Origin: Ahaetulla prasina
Lineage: Eukaryota; Chordata; Lepidosauria; Squamata; Colubridae
Assembly (NCBI RefSeq): GCF_028640845.1
Contig: NC_080541.1
Coordinates: 34,191,935 to 34,255,934, forward strand
DNA length: 64,000 bases
Direction: 5' to 3'
Below are positions 11,410 through 21,254 of the stretch, in pieces (positions within the stretch are counted from its first letter, which is position 1; every line of letters begins with the position of its first letter). Below the pieces are notes generated by a model. It had not been told where the DNA came from and did not search any database. It saw nothing but the letters and a program-made list of their open reading frames with translations. Made by a program: the position numbers and the translations under genes.

Positions 11410-13060
11410 TAAACAAAACCTTTCAAAAATAAGATAACTACATAAAAATCTATTCTTGTACCTGCTTCACTTCTCTTTCCTTCACTTCAGCCTCCTTCCT
11501 CTAGCTTCCAATGGGGAAGACTTCCAACTTTTAATACCTCAACATAAAATTCTCTTGCTTTTCCAACCGTATTGAAACGATATACTTTCCTGCATAATAT
11601 ACTATTATACCAGTTGGAATATCCCATCTATATTCAATCTGATGTTTTTAAGTTCATTCACCAGGAAGGCAAATTCCTTCCTAGCCCTTAACATTTTGGT
11701 GGAATTTCCTTTAATATCAAAATATCTTGACCAGCAATCTGAATCTTCTCCCCTTATATGAAGCTTGCAAAATCTGATTTCTCACTGTTCTGTTTGTAAA
11801 ATAAATAACAACATCCCTTGGCAACTTTTTTGCCTTGCTATCCAAGAATTCACGATATATTTTATCAATTTGATAAGCCACATCTGCTGGACGAGCTGCT
11901 AATATCTCAGCAAATACTTCAGAAAAAATTTCCCTTAAATTCTCTTCCTTATTTTCTTTCAAACCTCGAATTCTAAGAGCAAATTCCATATTTCTATATT
12001 GTATCAAAACTATTTCATCCTCTGTTTTTTCCATTTTACTTTGAAATTCATCCATTTTATTTTCTAATTTTAAATTATGTTGCTTAATTTCTTCAACCTC
12101 CTCCTCCAATAAAATCACATTCGTTGCCAAACTTCGTACTGCCATTACAAATCCTTCTTTAACTTCTTTATTTCCCACTTGAATTTCTGATATCTGCTCT
12201 TTCATTTCAGACATCTCATCAGTTATTACTTTAAATTTTTCTTCTATAAAGCCTTTTAAGTTCTCTTGTAACGCCTCTAAATTCAATGTTCTAGTCTCTG
12301 CTGTATGAGCTGGAGAGGCACCAGCTGATAAAGTTCCAGAGCTCTTTGTTACAGTAGACTTTAATTGTTTGGCTGCCATCTTCTATAAAATTATATATTT
12401 ATTTATTTCCAACTTAATATTCACTTTAAATCTTCTTAACCTCTAAAAAACACAGTCTTTTAAAGCAGTATTTAAAAATCTCCCCTAGATTCTATCAGCA
12501 GGCAGCAAAGAGTTAAAGAGTAAAAGCAGCAAGTAACATGCAAATTACCAACTGCAGACGGAACGCTGAAAGTATCGCTTTCGCTTTCCACTCGTTAACT
12601 TGTTAACAATTCGCCTCCATTTTTTTACTGTTTTCAAGCTTGTTACAAAGTATCGGGGAATCGGCTTGGCTACTTGCATAAAGTTCTCCCACTTTCGTTC
12701 TGTCCGGTATAATCCTTTATTGTCCAAAATAAATCTCGGCGTTTGGTCGTGGTGATTGGTTCCGCCAAAGCAGAAGAATCCTCGGATCTGGAGCACTTCG
12801 GGTTACTGGAGGGAACTTAACCCTTCAAACCCATTTTTTCTCAGGGGCTTTAGGGAAATTCAACCTCTGCCCTCAGCTCACCACCTTCTCCTTCTCCCGA
12901 AGAAGGGGTTTTCCGAACCGCTGGACAGCAGATTTAAGCTGTCCTAGCGATTCCACATAATCCAGAGGTTGGTGATCGTAAAGATCACCGCCATCACCTA
13001 CGGTGCCAAACCGGAAACATCTTCTAAGCACCAGTGTAACAGCTCCCCCAATGTGACTGT
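11410..13060 (-). mobile_element. L1 LINE, 5' half only (5' UTR and ORF1)
   Basis: Reading the minus strand, a GC-richer 5' UTR (13060-12380) leads into ORF1. Sequence after ORF1 runs to about 11410 without any ORF2 reverse transcriptase. LINE copies are normally cut at the 5' end, so a copy that keeps its 5' UTR but lacks ORF2 and the poly(A) tail must have lost them later or been recombined. A SINE fragment lies exactly at the truncated side. The 5' boundary is placed where similarity to surrounding DNA changes and may be off by tens of bases. Confidence 0.75.
11490..12379 (-). pseudogene. L1 ORF1p, frameshifted near its C-terminus
   Basis: This is the RNA-binding chaperone of an L1 retrotransposon. 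The main frame (12379-11717) gives 220 residues. Residues 1-35 are basic and Ser/Thr-rich. A long coiled coil (about residues 36-125) has heptads such as 'EEEVEEIKQHNLKLENKMDE', and an RRM-like start follows with 'ALRIRGLKENKEENL'. After the stop, the true C-terminal domain continues in another frame ('KEIPPKMLRARKEF', 'WDIPTGIIVYYAGK'), so a small indel near 11725 breaks the gene. The ATG at 12379 is the natural start, with UTR upstream. The full protein would be about 290 residues. It would coat L1 RNA in cytoplasmic particles, but this copy is dead. Confidence 0.85.
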
Positions 13061-13179
13061 GTTGAAAAGAAATAATGAATGAAACAAGCAAGGATCTGGG
13101 GCTAAGCTAAAGCAGCCCTTTCATTGCATCATTTTGATTCTGAAAAAAACCCCCACCTTCTAATGGTTTACCTTCAGAA

Positions 13180-13315
13180 GTTGTGGGTGCTCCATCACTA
13201 GAGATTTTTAAGATGCCATTTGTCTGGAATGGTCTAGGGTCTCCTGCTCAATCAGGGCGTTGGACTAGAAGACCTCCAAGGTCCCTTTCAAATCTGTTAT
13301 TCTGTTACTCTTCTA
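13180..13315 (+). repeat. CR1 LINE 3' end
   Basis: CACTAGAGATTTTTAAGATG ... TTGTCTGGAATGGTCTAGGG ... CTAGAAGACCTCCAAGGTCC then TTCTGTTA pentamer-like tail. This is the CR1 ORF2 end and 3' tail, 5'-truncated. Confidence 0.8.
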
Positions 13316-13371
13316 GCTGTGCAATAGGGATTGCTCTGAAGATGTCCTTAGACTGGTGCATTGTGAGCTGT

Positions 13372-13700
13372 GAGGCCATTTATAATGGATCCCCCGAAAG
13401 CTGATTTTGAAGTTAAGGTGGCCATACCTCCCCGCAGTCATGTGATCACATTTTGAGTGCTTGTCAACTAGTCTACCTTTATTTACTTATTAAATTTATG
13501 TGCCACCCATATTGTCAGAGACAACTTTGGATGGCTTACAAATATTAAAACTAGTACATATTAAAATAATAAAACAAAAAAAAATTAAACAAACAATAAT
13601 AATTAATGGCCGTTAGCAGCATCCCACTGACACATGACTGCGATTTTTGACATTTCTTTTGCTGGTTCTTCTGGTTTCTGACAAAAAAAACAAACACATG
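13372..13700 (+). mobile_element. Tc1/mariner-like MITE split by a LINE tail
   Basis: The segments 13372-13478 (ATGTGATCACATTTTGAGTG, TTGTCAACTAGTCTACC) and 13605-13700 (ATGACTGCGATTTTTGACAT, GCTGGTTCTTCTGGTTTCTG) match, in order, the inside of the MITE at 22142-22563. A LINE 3' tail lies between them. The ends are decayed, so no target site can be read. Confidence 0.5.
13480..13604 (-). repeat. LINE 3' tail inserted in the MITE
   Basis: TTTATTTACTTATTAAATTTATGTGCCACCC ... GATGGCTTACAAATATTAAAA in reverse resembles the 3' end of L2/CR1-type LINEs (compare 21255 and 29080). It interrupts the MITE, so it is younger than it. Confidence 0.6.
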
Positions 13701-15542
13701 TTGGGAAAAATGGGATCACTTAATGGACCGTATTAAAATCATTGTATGAAATTTATACTATGTACTATTTTTTTCTGCAGCCTTTTTTAACTTCTGAAAA
13801 AGCCCCCATGAAAAAATTGTCAAATATTTTCTCCTAGACCTTAATAGGAATACTGATATATTTATTTATTTAATTTACATCCCCATTTCCCACTCAACGG
13901 AGCACTCAAAATGGCTAAAAATTAAAAAAACAGAATAGAAATAAGGAGACGTAAATTAAATCTTAGATAAATATCAGCATTTGCACCTGAAGCCAGAGAG
14001 GAGACGGCAAATGTGACTTTCCAAAAAAAAGGGATGGAGTAGTCAGCTTTAAGCTAGCAAAAAGCACGTTTTTATAGTGATGAACAGGATTTCTCATATG
14101 CCATTCGGTTAGCTCATAACTCATAACTTTATATGAAGTGAAAGAATCTAACATATTCATGAGAATTTAATCAAAATGTTGTTTTCCTTTGGAAAAAAAA
14201 TCTACTCCAAAGCAAAAGCTTTTCCTTTTTTTGGTGGTACCGGGGTGGCGGGGGGAGGAAGGTGCAGCATTAATTTTCTATAGTTGGCTTGCAAATATGC
14301 AAGTCTTTCAAAGACTTTGGAAGATCTATTACAAGTAGATTGTCAATTTCTTTCATATCATTCCAGCACAGAGTGTTCACACAATGTATTATTTACCCAG
14401 AATTAACAGAAGCTATTTTTTCCTCAATTAACCCAATTTTCCAGAAGAACATCACCTCAACATGGAGAACTTCATCATCCTTTGCGCCATATTTTGCCTC
14501 ACTGAGGTAAATCACATCTGAATAACTTTATATGTTTATCGTATTTGCATGTGAAGAAAAAATTGTCGGAAATGCCTTCAAACTGGAGTTAGTCTTTTGT
14601 GCCATCATATAAACCACCAAGAGAACAACTTTCTGAACAGGCAGAGGAGATATTTTCAGATCTATTTTCATCATTATAAAGTGTTTTTCAATCTGTGCCA
14701 AGGAGAAAGAAAAAAAAAAGAGGGAAGGAACAGGAGGAATGGAAAAGGTGTAAATGTGTTTCCGTATAATGATTTGTGGGGAGGAAAGGAGAGGAGGTTT
14801 GTTTATTACACTTTTACTTCATTAATATTTGAGTCTCAGGTGCAGAACTCCAAGTCTCACTGAAATTGAGGGGTCTGTGACAGAGCCATGGGGCATTTGC
14901 ATTATTTATCCCAGACTGCACTAACCATACAGCTTTCAGGGAATATTTTCAGACAGAATCTCTAATTTGCACATATGTGGAATCTTCTTCTTTTTTTTAA
15001 AAAAAAAAGCAGTTGGGAACTCTCCTCATTATTTTTTAATTTTTTTTGTTCTATTTGTAGAATGTTATGTCAAAAGATAGAAATGAAAAATGATGGCTGG
15101 GAGAATTTTGCATTTTAAGTAGACGGGGTAAAAAGAAAGGTAAATTGTAGCAGCTGGATGAGGAGTTTCATCCAGTTCTTTCTTGTCTTGGGTTATTTCA
15201 AAGGTACTGAGGTCAAATCTGTCTTAAAATACAGAATTACCAGATGTTACAAGCAGGTAAGTTCAAGCACCTTCAGAATATGCAAACCAGAGGGATCATG
15301 AGCAGAGACAGATTTTCTTAATCCAGATGTGACAAAGAATATTAGTATTTTTTATCTTAACCTGGTATCGTGAATGCAGGACTTGTCTTCTATACTTTTA
15401 ATTATTGCTGCAGTTGTGAATTTCTGTGGGAGTATCAAAAAATTAAGATAGCATCTGTATGATTGAAACCTTGCCACTTTTTTATGTACATCAAATGTAA
15501 AAAGGTGAGACTTTCATCATGTAGTCCCAAACACACATACGT
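13701..15542. other. Unassigned, about 1.8 kb
   Basis: 13855-13950 (TATTTATTTATTTAATTTACATCCCC...) is probably another eroded reversed LINE tail. The rest, including 14280-14560 and 15100-15500, is unique-looking DNA with no supportable gene. Confidence 0.35.
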
Positions 15543-15913
15543 CTGAAAACTATAAATAGCAATAGTACTTAGACTTATATACTGCTTTACAGTGGTTTAC
15601 AGCCCTCTCTAAGCAGTTTACAGAGTCAGCATATTGCCCCCAACAATTTGGATCCTCATTTTACCCACCTCGGAAGGATGGAAGGCTGAGTCAACCTTGA
15701 GCCTGGTGAGAGTTGAACTGCCAAATTGCAGGAAGCCGGCAGTCAGCAGAAGTAGCCTGCAGCACTGCATTCTAACCACTGTGCCACCGCGGCTCTTATC
15801 TGGATAAGGAGAAACAAGCTAAAATGGACTCATTGTTCAAGCTCACAAGCCTACTGAGTTGACACAATACCAGATCTGGATGAAGTTGTGCCTCCCCAGA
15901 AACTGCTGATGGC
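15543..15913 (+). repeat. Left arm of a 116-bp inverted repeat, split by a SINE
   Basis: 15543-15557 (TGAAAACTATAAA) and 15798-15913 together are the reverse complement of 17474-17606, with roughly 90% identity by eye. The SINE at 15558-15797 falls between ACTATAAA and the ATCTGGATAAGG block, so it inserted after the inverted duplication formed. Nothing coding is seen in the arm. It matches no repeat I know. Confidence 0.75.
15558..15797 (-). repeat. tRNA-derived SINE (GCTATT-tail family)
   Basis: On the minus strand, it has a tRNA-like head (GGTGGCACAGTGGTTAGAAT), a body GACTCAGCCTTCCATCC ... AATTGTTGGGGGCAATATGC, and an end ATATAAGTCTAAGTACTATT. The same family is at 58003 (minus) and 63498 (plus). 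Confidence 0.85.
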
Positions 15914-16731
15914 ACAATCATTCCAAGTCTGGTCCTTTTCAGATGCATCAGATCAGATGCTCGCTAAGAATTATTCAACTGAAATTTTAACTTCAGGAAG
16001 ACATGAGTCTGAAGACAGCTGCTCTAATATTATGCTGCAATAACTGAGGAGAGTTCTTTTGTTGCTCTGGTTATTGCAAACTAGAATTATTTATTTTTAT
16101 TTATTTTGGATGCATTCATGCCACTTCATTCCATACAAATTTACACACTTTACAGCAAAATATGAAGACTATCAGAAGTGCAGTATATAAATAAATGTGC
16201 ACAAATAAATCAATGATCATATCTCAATAATATAAATTTCAATTTAATCTCATCTGATGATAATTACATATATTAATCATATCAGCAGCCACCTCCGGTG
16301 TAATTATTCCCTACTCTACAGTCCCAAATGCTCTTTAAAAGAATCATATCTTTAATAATTGTCTAAATATTAGGTATGAAGGTGTAGATCTTTGGCTTAA
16401 TGAAAGGGTATTTCACAAGAGGGAGGTCCTGAAGAAAATGGCCATATATTACCTCATACAGGGTGAGAACACAAGGATTCTCTGCAAACACTTCCGGGAT
16501 ATAAGTAAGCAAATCTGAAAGGCTCTAAGCCCCAGGAAGAGGATAAACATAATTGAATTGCACCCAGAGACAATGTACAGCAATGCCATTTGTATCGTGT
16601 TAGTACTATATGGTAACAACAGATAAATAGATACTCCCAGCTAGCCTGTGAACTGCCGTATTTTGTCTCTGTTATAGTTCCTGGATGGTCTTGAAGGTAA
16701 TTTTGGTAGAACATTGTGAAGTGAAAAAGAC
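15914..16731. other. Spacer inside the inverted-arm structure, unassigned
   Basis: The DNA lies between the left arm and the solo LTR. An 86-residue minus-strand frame at 16454-16714 has no recognised motif. 16085-16200 is AT-rich and LINE-tail-like. The origin is unknown. Confidence 0.35.
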
Positions 16732-17342
16732 ATAAGTGTTCTGTCCCCTCCCAGCCTCAGCCACGCGAGCTGGCTAAATGAGCCAGTAATTAAGTTCACG
16801 GCTGCTATTAGTCCTGGCAGGGAATCTGCAGCTGCCTGCCAAAGTCTCCCTTATCTTGGGGTTGCCTGGCAACCAGAAAGTCAGCAATCCAGGCCAAATG
16901 GTCAACTCAATTCTCCACGAGTCCAAGAGTTCAGCTCACGTCTCCACGAGTCAAATAGTTCAGCTCAATTTTTGCTCGTCATGGAGCAGAAGAGCAGCCA
17001 GGGCTGCTTTTATACTCTGTGGGGTGTGGCTCCGTGACTCAGCACTCTCTAGGCCTGCCCCACCCCTTCCTTTGTTGTAGCCGCCTCTCGTATCTCTGAA
17101 ACCTGGGATCCAGCCAGGCCTGATTGCCATCAGCTGGGTCTGGAGGCATGCCTTGCGGGGGGGGGGGGAGAGTCAGGGGACGGAGGCCTCATTATCTCCT
17201 CCACCTGGCCTGCCTCTGGCTCCTGGAGCTGAGCCAGGGAAGCCAGTGCTCCAGAGGTAAGTCCTGATGGCCCTTCTCCCTCACTTTCCGAGTCACTTTC
17301 TGGCAGGGGGCCTGGCTCGGGGGGCGCAGACACAACAATATG
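16732..17342 (+). mobile_element. Solo LTR of an LTR retrotransposon, 601 bp
   Basis: The LTR proper is 16737-17337. It begins TGTTCTGTCCCC and ends CAGACACAACA (TG...CA ends). The flanks ATAAG and ATATG match 4 of 5 bases, a likely 5-bp duplication. It shares GTGGGGTGTGGCTCCGTGAC and the surrounding pyrimidine-rich segments with the LTR at 38334, so both are one family. A TATA-like TTTTATACTC precedes that block. No internal coding region remains, so it arose by LTR-LTR recombination. Five-base duplications are usual for Ty3/gypsy but do not prove it. A G-run lies at 17157-17168. Confidence 0.75.
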
Positions 17343-17473
17343 TGATGGTGTTGCAGTGGTTCCAGAAATTGTTGCAACTGGTCAACCCTCCACAATAGAG
17401 AAAGAGCTTCTTAGTTACAGCTTCCACTTGCTGCTTCAGTCAAAGTTGAGGGTCCATGATGAGCCCTAATTCT

Positions 17474-17606
17474 GCCATCAGTAGTTTCTGGAGAGGCACA
17501 ACTTCATCCAGATCTGGTATTGGGTCAACTCAGTAGACTTGTGAGTTTAAACAATGAGTCCATTTTAGCTTGTTTCTCCTTATCCAGATCTTTATAGTTT
17601 TTAGAT
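17474..17606 (-). repeat. Right arm of the 116-bp inverted repeat
   Basis: Reverse complement of the left arm (15798-15913 plus 15543-15557). Shared landmarks are GTAGTTTCTGGAGAGGCACA, CCAGATCTGGTATTGGGTCA and GCTTGTTTCTCCTTATCC. This arm is uninterrupted. Confidence 0.75.
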
Positions 17607-18207
17607 AGAGAAGAACTAGATTGCTTTACTTCTACTGAAATCAGTCCGAGTTATTTCTCACAGCAGCCAGATTACGATTCAGGGAAAACATTAACCCAGT
17701 CTCTAAACAACAACGAAAAAAAACGCCTTAAAAATATAATAAGATCTGTAGAGGCAAGAAGCAGCATCCTGAATGGAGGAAGATTCCAAAACAGTATTAG
17801 TCCTGAGAGCAGAAGGGCTGAAATAAACATCCTTTGTGTCTAGCAAATGGGTCAATTTCCTTTCTGCCTTTTTGAGGCCTCTGGGGTCCTGTCTCTCCTT
17901 GGTTCACTTGGTGTCTATTAATGCAAAGACACCTCTCTTTCCCCAGCTGCCTGTGCCTTTAGCCTGTTATTTAGGGCACAGGATCTGATGTTCAATTTGC
18001 TGAGTTTATGATCCCCCAATCACTTTGGACTTGATACTTCAACTGGGGCTGTGCAAAAATAACAGCAACGGAACACCTTTCAGATTTTGCATTATGTAAA
18101 GTGTTCAATGGAGTGCAATTCTATGACATTTTGGTGGGAAACCAGTTATTACACCATCTGCATAACTATATTCAAAGGGTTACGAATGTCTTCTGTCTCC
18201 ATTAGAA
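17607..18207. other. Unassigned, about 0.6 kb
   Basis: No supported gene or repeat. 17870-18050 is moderately GC-rich and unique-looking. Confidence 0.35.
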
Positions 18208-18257
18208 ATAATAACAGAACAGAATAATAACAGAATTGGAAGGGACTCCACTCCTCT
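18208..18257 (-). repeat. CR1 LINE 3' end, left piece of a split copy
   Basis: AATAACAGAATTGGAAGGGAC is the reversed CR1 tail. The expected continuation (CCTGCTCAGGCAGGAAACC...) resumes at 19885, so the intervening LINE and Penelope element lie inside this CR1. Confidence 0.65.
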
Positions 18258-18705
18258 GCTCGCAACAAAATACCTTATGCCACTAGACTTGAAATTTTGG
18301 GTTTAGAAGATTTAGAACCCTGCCACCTTCGGTATGACCTGAGCATAGCTCATAAAATCATCTGTTACAATGTCCTTCCTGTCAATGACTACTTCAGCTT
18401 CAACCACAACAATTCACAAGCACACAATAGATACACACTTAAAGTGAACCACTCCTAACTCAATTGTAGAAAATATGACTTCAGTAACAGAGTTGTTAAT
18501 GCCTGGAATGCACTACCAGACTCTGTGGTCTCTTCCCAAAATCCTCAAAATTTTAACCTAAGACTGTCTATTGTTGACTCACCCCATTCCTAAGAGGTCT
18601 GTAAGGGGCGTGCATAAGAGCACTAGCACGCCTACTATCCCTTTCCTAATGTTCCCTTTAGTTATATTCATTTTATGTATTCAATTCATGCTTATACTTA
18701 TAAGG
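18258..18705 (+). pseudogene. CR1-like LINE ORF2 C-terminus and 3' UTR
   Basis: The translation gives 'KIPYATRLEILGLEDLEPCH', 'LRYDLSIAHKIICYNVLPVN' and 'CRKYDFSNRVVNAWNALPDS'. This is the C-terminal tail of a CR1/jockey-group LINE ORF2, followed by a 3' UTR with AGGTCTGTAAGGGGCGTGCA. The 5' part with the reverse transcriptase is missing. It carries stops. Copies of the same family are at 36345, 59855 and 60870. Confidence 0.7.
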
Positions 18706-18731
18706 TGTATATATATATATATATATATATT
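18706..18731. repeat. (TA)n at the left end of the Penelope element
   Basis: About 26 bp of TA repeat. A second TA array lies at the right end (19829-19881). Both terminal repeats open directly onto TA repeats, so the element probably inserted into a (TA)n array or duplicated it. Confidence 0.9.
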
Positions 18732-19824
18732 TGTTTTCTGAGGTTTTCACGGATATTTGTATGTAGGTCTTTGGTTGTTCGGGTTTTCTCCCGTGTAAAA
18801 TTGGAAGTGTCTTGGCGACGTTTCGACGAAGTCTCATTCGTCATCTTCAGGCTTCAGCTTCCCAGATTGCTCCCAGAAAAATATCCACCATCCTAAGAAA
18901 CCCCAAAGACAAAATTGAGTTAGAAAATCAAGGAGTATATGAAATCCCATGCACCGCCTGCCCCACCACATACATTGGACAAACCAACAGAAGAATAAGT
19001 GCACACATTGAAGAACACAAGAACTCATTCAAAAAAGAGGAACCAACTTCTTCCCTGGTCCAACACTTTAAAGTCACAGGACATGATATTGACTTTAAAA
19101 AGACCAGAACTATCGCCAAAACTGAACACTTTAACAACAGAATAATCAGAGAAGCCATTGAGATAGAAAAACGCCCACACAGCATGAACAAACGAGATGA
19201 CACCTCCCGCCTACCAGCCATTTGGAAACCCGCCCTTATTGACAAACGAGTCCCTAACACGAGGAATGACACCAGACCCACACTCACGAGGTCCACACAG
19301 GATGTCACCATCGCACATCCACCCAGAAAGCAGACCCAAACCCACACTGATCATGAAGCACGACCAAGGACCAGAAGCCAGACCGCAGCTGCAACATTAG
19401 CCATTTCAAACCCCTCCAATCCATACATGCAGCAGACTGATACCCACTATGAAGATGTAGCACGACCACAAAGCCAAACAACAGCTATGCAGCTCACCAG
19501 CTCAAATCCCCCTGCAACACAGACTAAACTGAGCACAAACAAGCCCCCACCAACACAGGACACACCCCCAGCCAATCAGAGCACAAAACCCCCGCCATCC
19601 AATCAGAGCACAGCCAAGCTCCCACCCAATCAGTTCAAATCCCCACTAGCAGTTAAAAGGAAGAAACAGCTGCGATCACACATTGCTCCCAGAAGCACGA
19701 AGCTGAAGCCTGAAGATGACGAATGAGACTTCGTCGAAACGTCGCCAAGACACTTCCAATTTTACACGGGAGAAAACCCGAACAACCAAAGACCTATATA
19801 CAAACACCCGTGAAAACCTCAGAA

Positions 19825-19828
<4 letters not shown>
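18731..19828 (+). mobile_element. Penelope-like retroelement, 5'-truncated, with inverted terminal repeats
   Basis: Two arms of about 130 bp, 18731-18860 and 19700-19828, are reverse complements of each other with few mismatches. Between them lies the endonuclease end of the Penelope ORF. The reverse transcriptase is absent. Each arm carries a hammerhead-like motif: on the plus strand CTGAAGA at 19710-19716, a perfect 6-bp stem GACGAA/TTCGTC with a 6-base loop, then GAAACGTC. On the minus strand the same motif is at 18820-18850. Hammerhead ribozymes are known in Penelope-like terminal repeats. The element sits in (TA)n and inside a CR1. Confidence 0.85.
18812..19726 (+). CDS. Penelope GIY-YIG endonuclease fragment, 304 codons open
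   Basis: This is the C-terminal endonuclease of a Penelope-like element polyprotein, which nicks target DNA. The frame begins inside the left terminal repeat, so residues 1-20 are not native. Residues 41-43 (GVY) and 54-56 (YIG) form the GIY-YIG core, followed by the Arg-rich 'QTNRRISAHIEEHK'. Cys47 and Cys50, with His85 and His91, fit the Cys/His cluster known in Penelope endonucleases. 'REAIEIEK' at 113-120 holds the likely catalytic Glu. Residues 130-290 are Pro/Thr/Asn/Gln-rich and low in complexity. The stop falls within the right hammerhead motif. No reverse transcriptase is present, so this copy could not move alone. The open frame over about 280 native codons suggests a recent insertion. 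Confidence 0.8.
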   Translation: MATFRRSLIRHLQASASQIAPRKISTILRNPKDKIELENQGVYEIPCTACPTTYIGQTNRRISAHIEEHKNSFKKEEPTSSLVQHFKVTGHDIDFKKTRTIAKTEHFNNRIIREAIEIEKRPHSMNKRDDTSRLPAIWKPALIDKRVPNTRNDTRPTLTRSTQDVTIAHPPRKQTQTHTDHEARPRTRSQTAAATLAISNPSNPYMQQTDTHYEDVARPQSQTTAMQLTSSNPPATQTKLSTNKPPPTQDTPPANQSTKPPPSNQSTAKLPPNQFKSPLAVKRKKQLRSHIAPRSTKLKPEDDE

Positions 19829-19867
<39 letters not shown>

Positions 19868-19881
19868 ATATATATATATAT
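19829..19881. repeat. (TA)n array at the right end of the Penelope element
   Basis: TA repeats of about 50 bp with one ACA interruption, directly joined to the terminal repeat. Confidence 0.9.
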
Positions 19882-19884
19882 TCC

Positions 19885-20010
19885 TGCTCAGGCAAGAAAC
19901 CCTATACCACTTTAGACAAATGATTGTCTTTAAAACTTCCAGTGTTGGAGCATTCACAATTTCTGGAGGGAAGTTGTTCCACTGATTAATTGTTCTTACA
20001 AGATTATTTT
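19885..20010 (-). repeat. CR1 LINE, right piece of the split copy
   Basis: TTCCTGCTCAGGCAAGAAACC ... CTTCCAGTGTTGGAGCATTC ... AAGTTGTTCCACTGATTAAT is the reversed CR1 3' region that continues the fragment at 18208-18257. Confidence 0.7.
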
Positions 20011-20084
20011 TTTAAAAATTGCACAATGTTGGGAATGAAAGAATATGCACTCCAATTCCATCTTCTACACTACTGCTTTTTATA

Positions 20085-20349
20085 GGGCCTCTGGTGGCTC
20101 AACAGACTAATGCAGTCTGTTATTAACAGCAGCTGCTTGCAATTACTGCAGGTTCAAGTCCCACCAGGCCCAAGGTTGACTCAGCCTTCCATCCTTTATA
20201 AGGTAGGTAAAATGAGGACCCAGATTGCTGGGGGCAATAAGTTGACTTTGTATATAATATACAAACGGATGAAGACTATTGCTTGACATAGTGTAAGCCA
20301 CCCTGAGTCTTCGGAGAAGGGCAGGATATAAATGCAAATTTTAAAAAAA
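20085..20349 (+). repeat. tRNA-derived SINE with L2-type tail
   Basis: GGGCCTCTGGTGGCTCA head, GGTTCAAGTCCC box B-like, and an end CCACCCTGAGTCTTCGGAGA then GGATATAAATG. It is near full length and in plus orientation. Confidence 0.85.
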
Positions 20350-21216
20350 TGGTCCTCTTTGACCCTGCCAAACTGCCTGTGTAGACAAATGTAGTTAAGT
20401 CCAGGAAGGCCTGAATCAGATTAGTTTGGTTGGACAGAATGAGATGAAGCCACCATTCTGAAGCGTGTGAGCAGCTCCTGGTAACATTCCATAAAATTAA
20501 ATCAATCATTTTGGGCAATTATTGTTGTGCTTTAAACTTGTAGTTTCTCTTAGTCACACTAACCTGTTACAGCTACTTTTACTAGTGTTGCATTTGCTTT
20601 GGGGCATGTTTAATTATGTGGTATGTCTTTGTGTATCAGATTCACCTAGGTTACTTGAGAATTGCTTTGGAAATGTGTTAAAATTACAGATATTGCAAAA
20701 TTACATTGGCATTTGGAAAAATAAAAGACAATATGCCCATCTGCCTGCTGCTGCTTCACAGAGAGATCCAACTAAAGCTTGCCTTGTTATATGTGGCTTG
20801 TTTTGCCAAAAGTAGAGTTGACCCTTGCTCCTTCAGGAAAGGGAGATTATACAAGAAAATTGTGGATTTGTTTAATTCATTAAATACACCTTTTCTTCCT
20901 GTGTGAAAAGAAAAGGGGCTGCATGGTAGCATGAGCTAATCTGGGATTTATAAAGGGATGCAATTTACTCACTAATATAGAATGAAAAGGATTTAAAGTA
21001 TTTGTCCAATTCTATAATTGTATCCAATAATATGAATACACCCAGTGAGAATGCTTTACTAAAACCCTTACATAATTAAAAACTGCTTTGCATTAATTGA
21101 TGTAACCACGATGGACCCAAAGTTCCTTTTAGACAATCATGGGCCACTTTTTGTCATTTAGCTGCTGCAGCCCTCAGTGTGTATGAGCTATGCCTTGGCC
21201 TACACACAATCATCAC
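20350..21216. other. Unassigned, about 0.9 kb
   Basis: No recognised element. Reading frames of up to 97 residues at 20522-20906 show no motif. Confidence 0.35.
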
Positions 21217-21254
21217 ACAACAACAACAACAACAACAACAATAATAATAATAAT
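21217..21254. repeat. (CAA)n(TAA)n at the LINE tail
   Basis: CAA repeats then TAA repeats. On the minus strand this is the ATT/GTT tail of the adjoining L2 LINE. Confidence 0.9.

Noticed and set aside
17130..17395. Acidic Ser/Glu/Pro-rich minus-strand frames
   Set aside because: They fall inside the solo LTR and its edge. The acidic look comes from its CT-rich strand.
19928..20010. Separate CR1 insertion independent of 18208-18257
   Set aside because: The two pieces are consecutive parts of one CR1 in the same orientation, so a single split copy is simpler.
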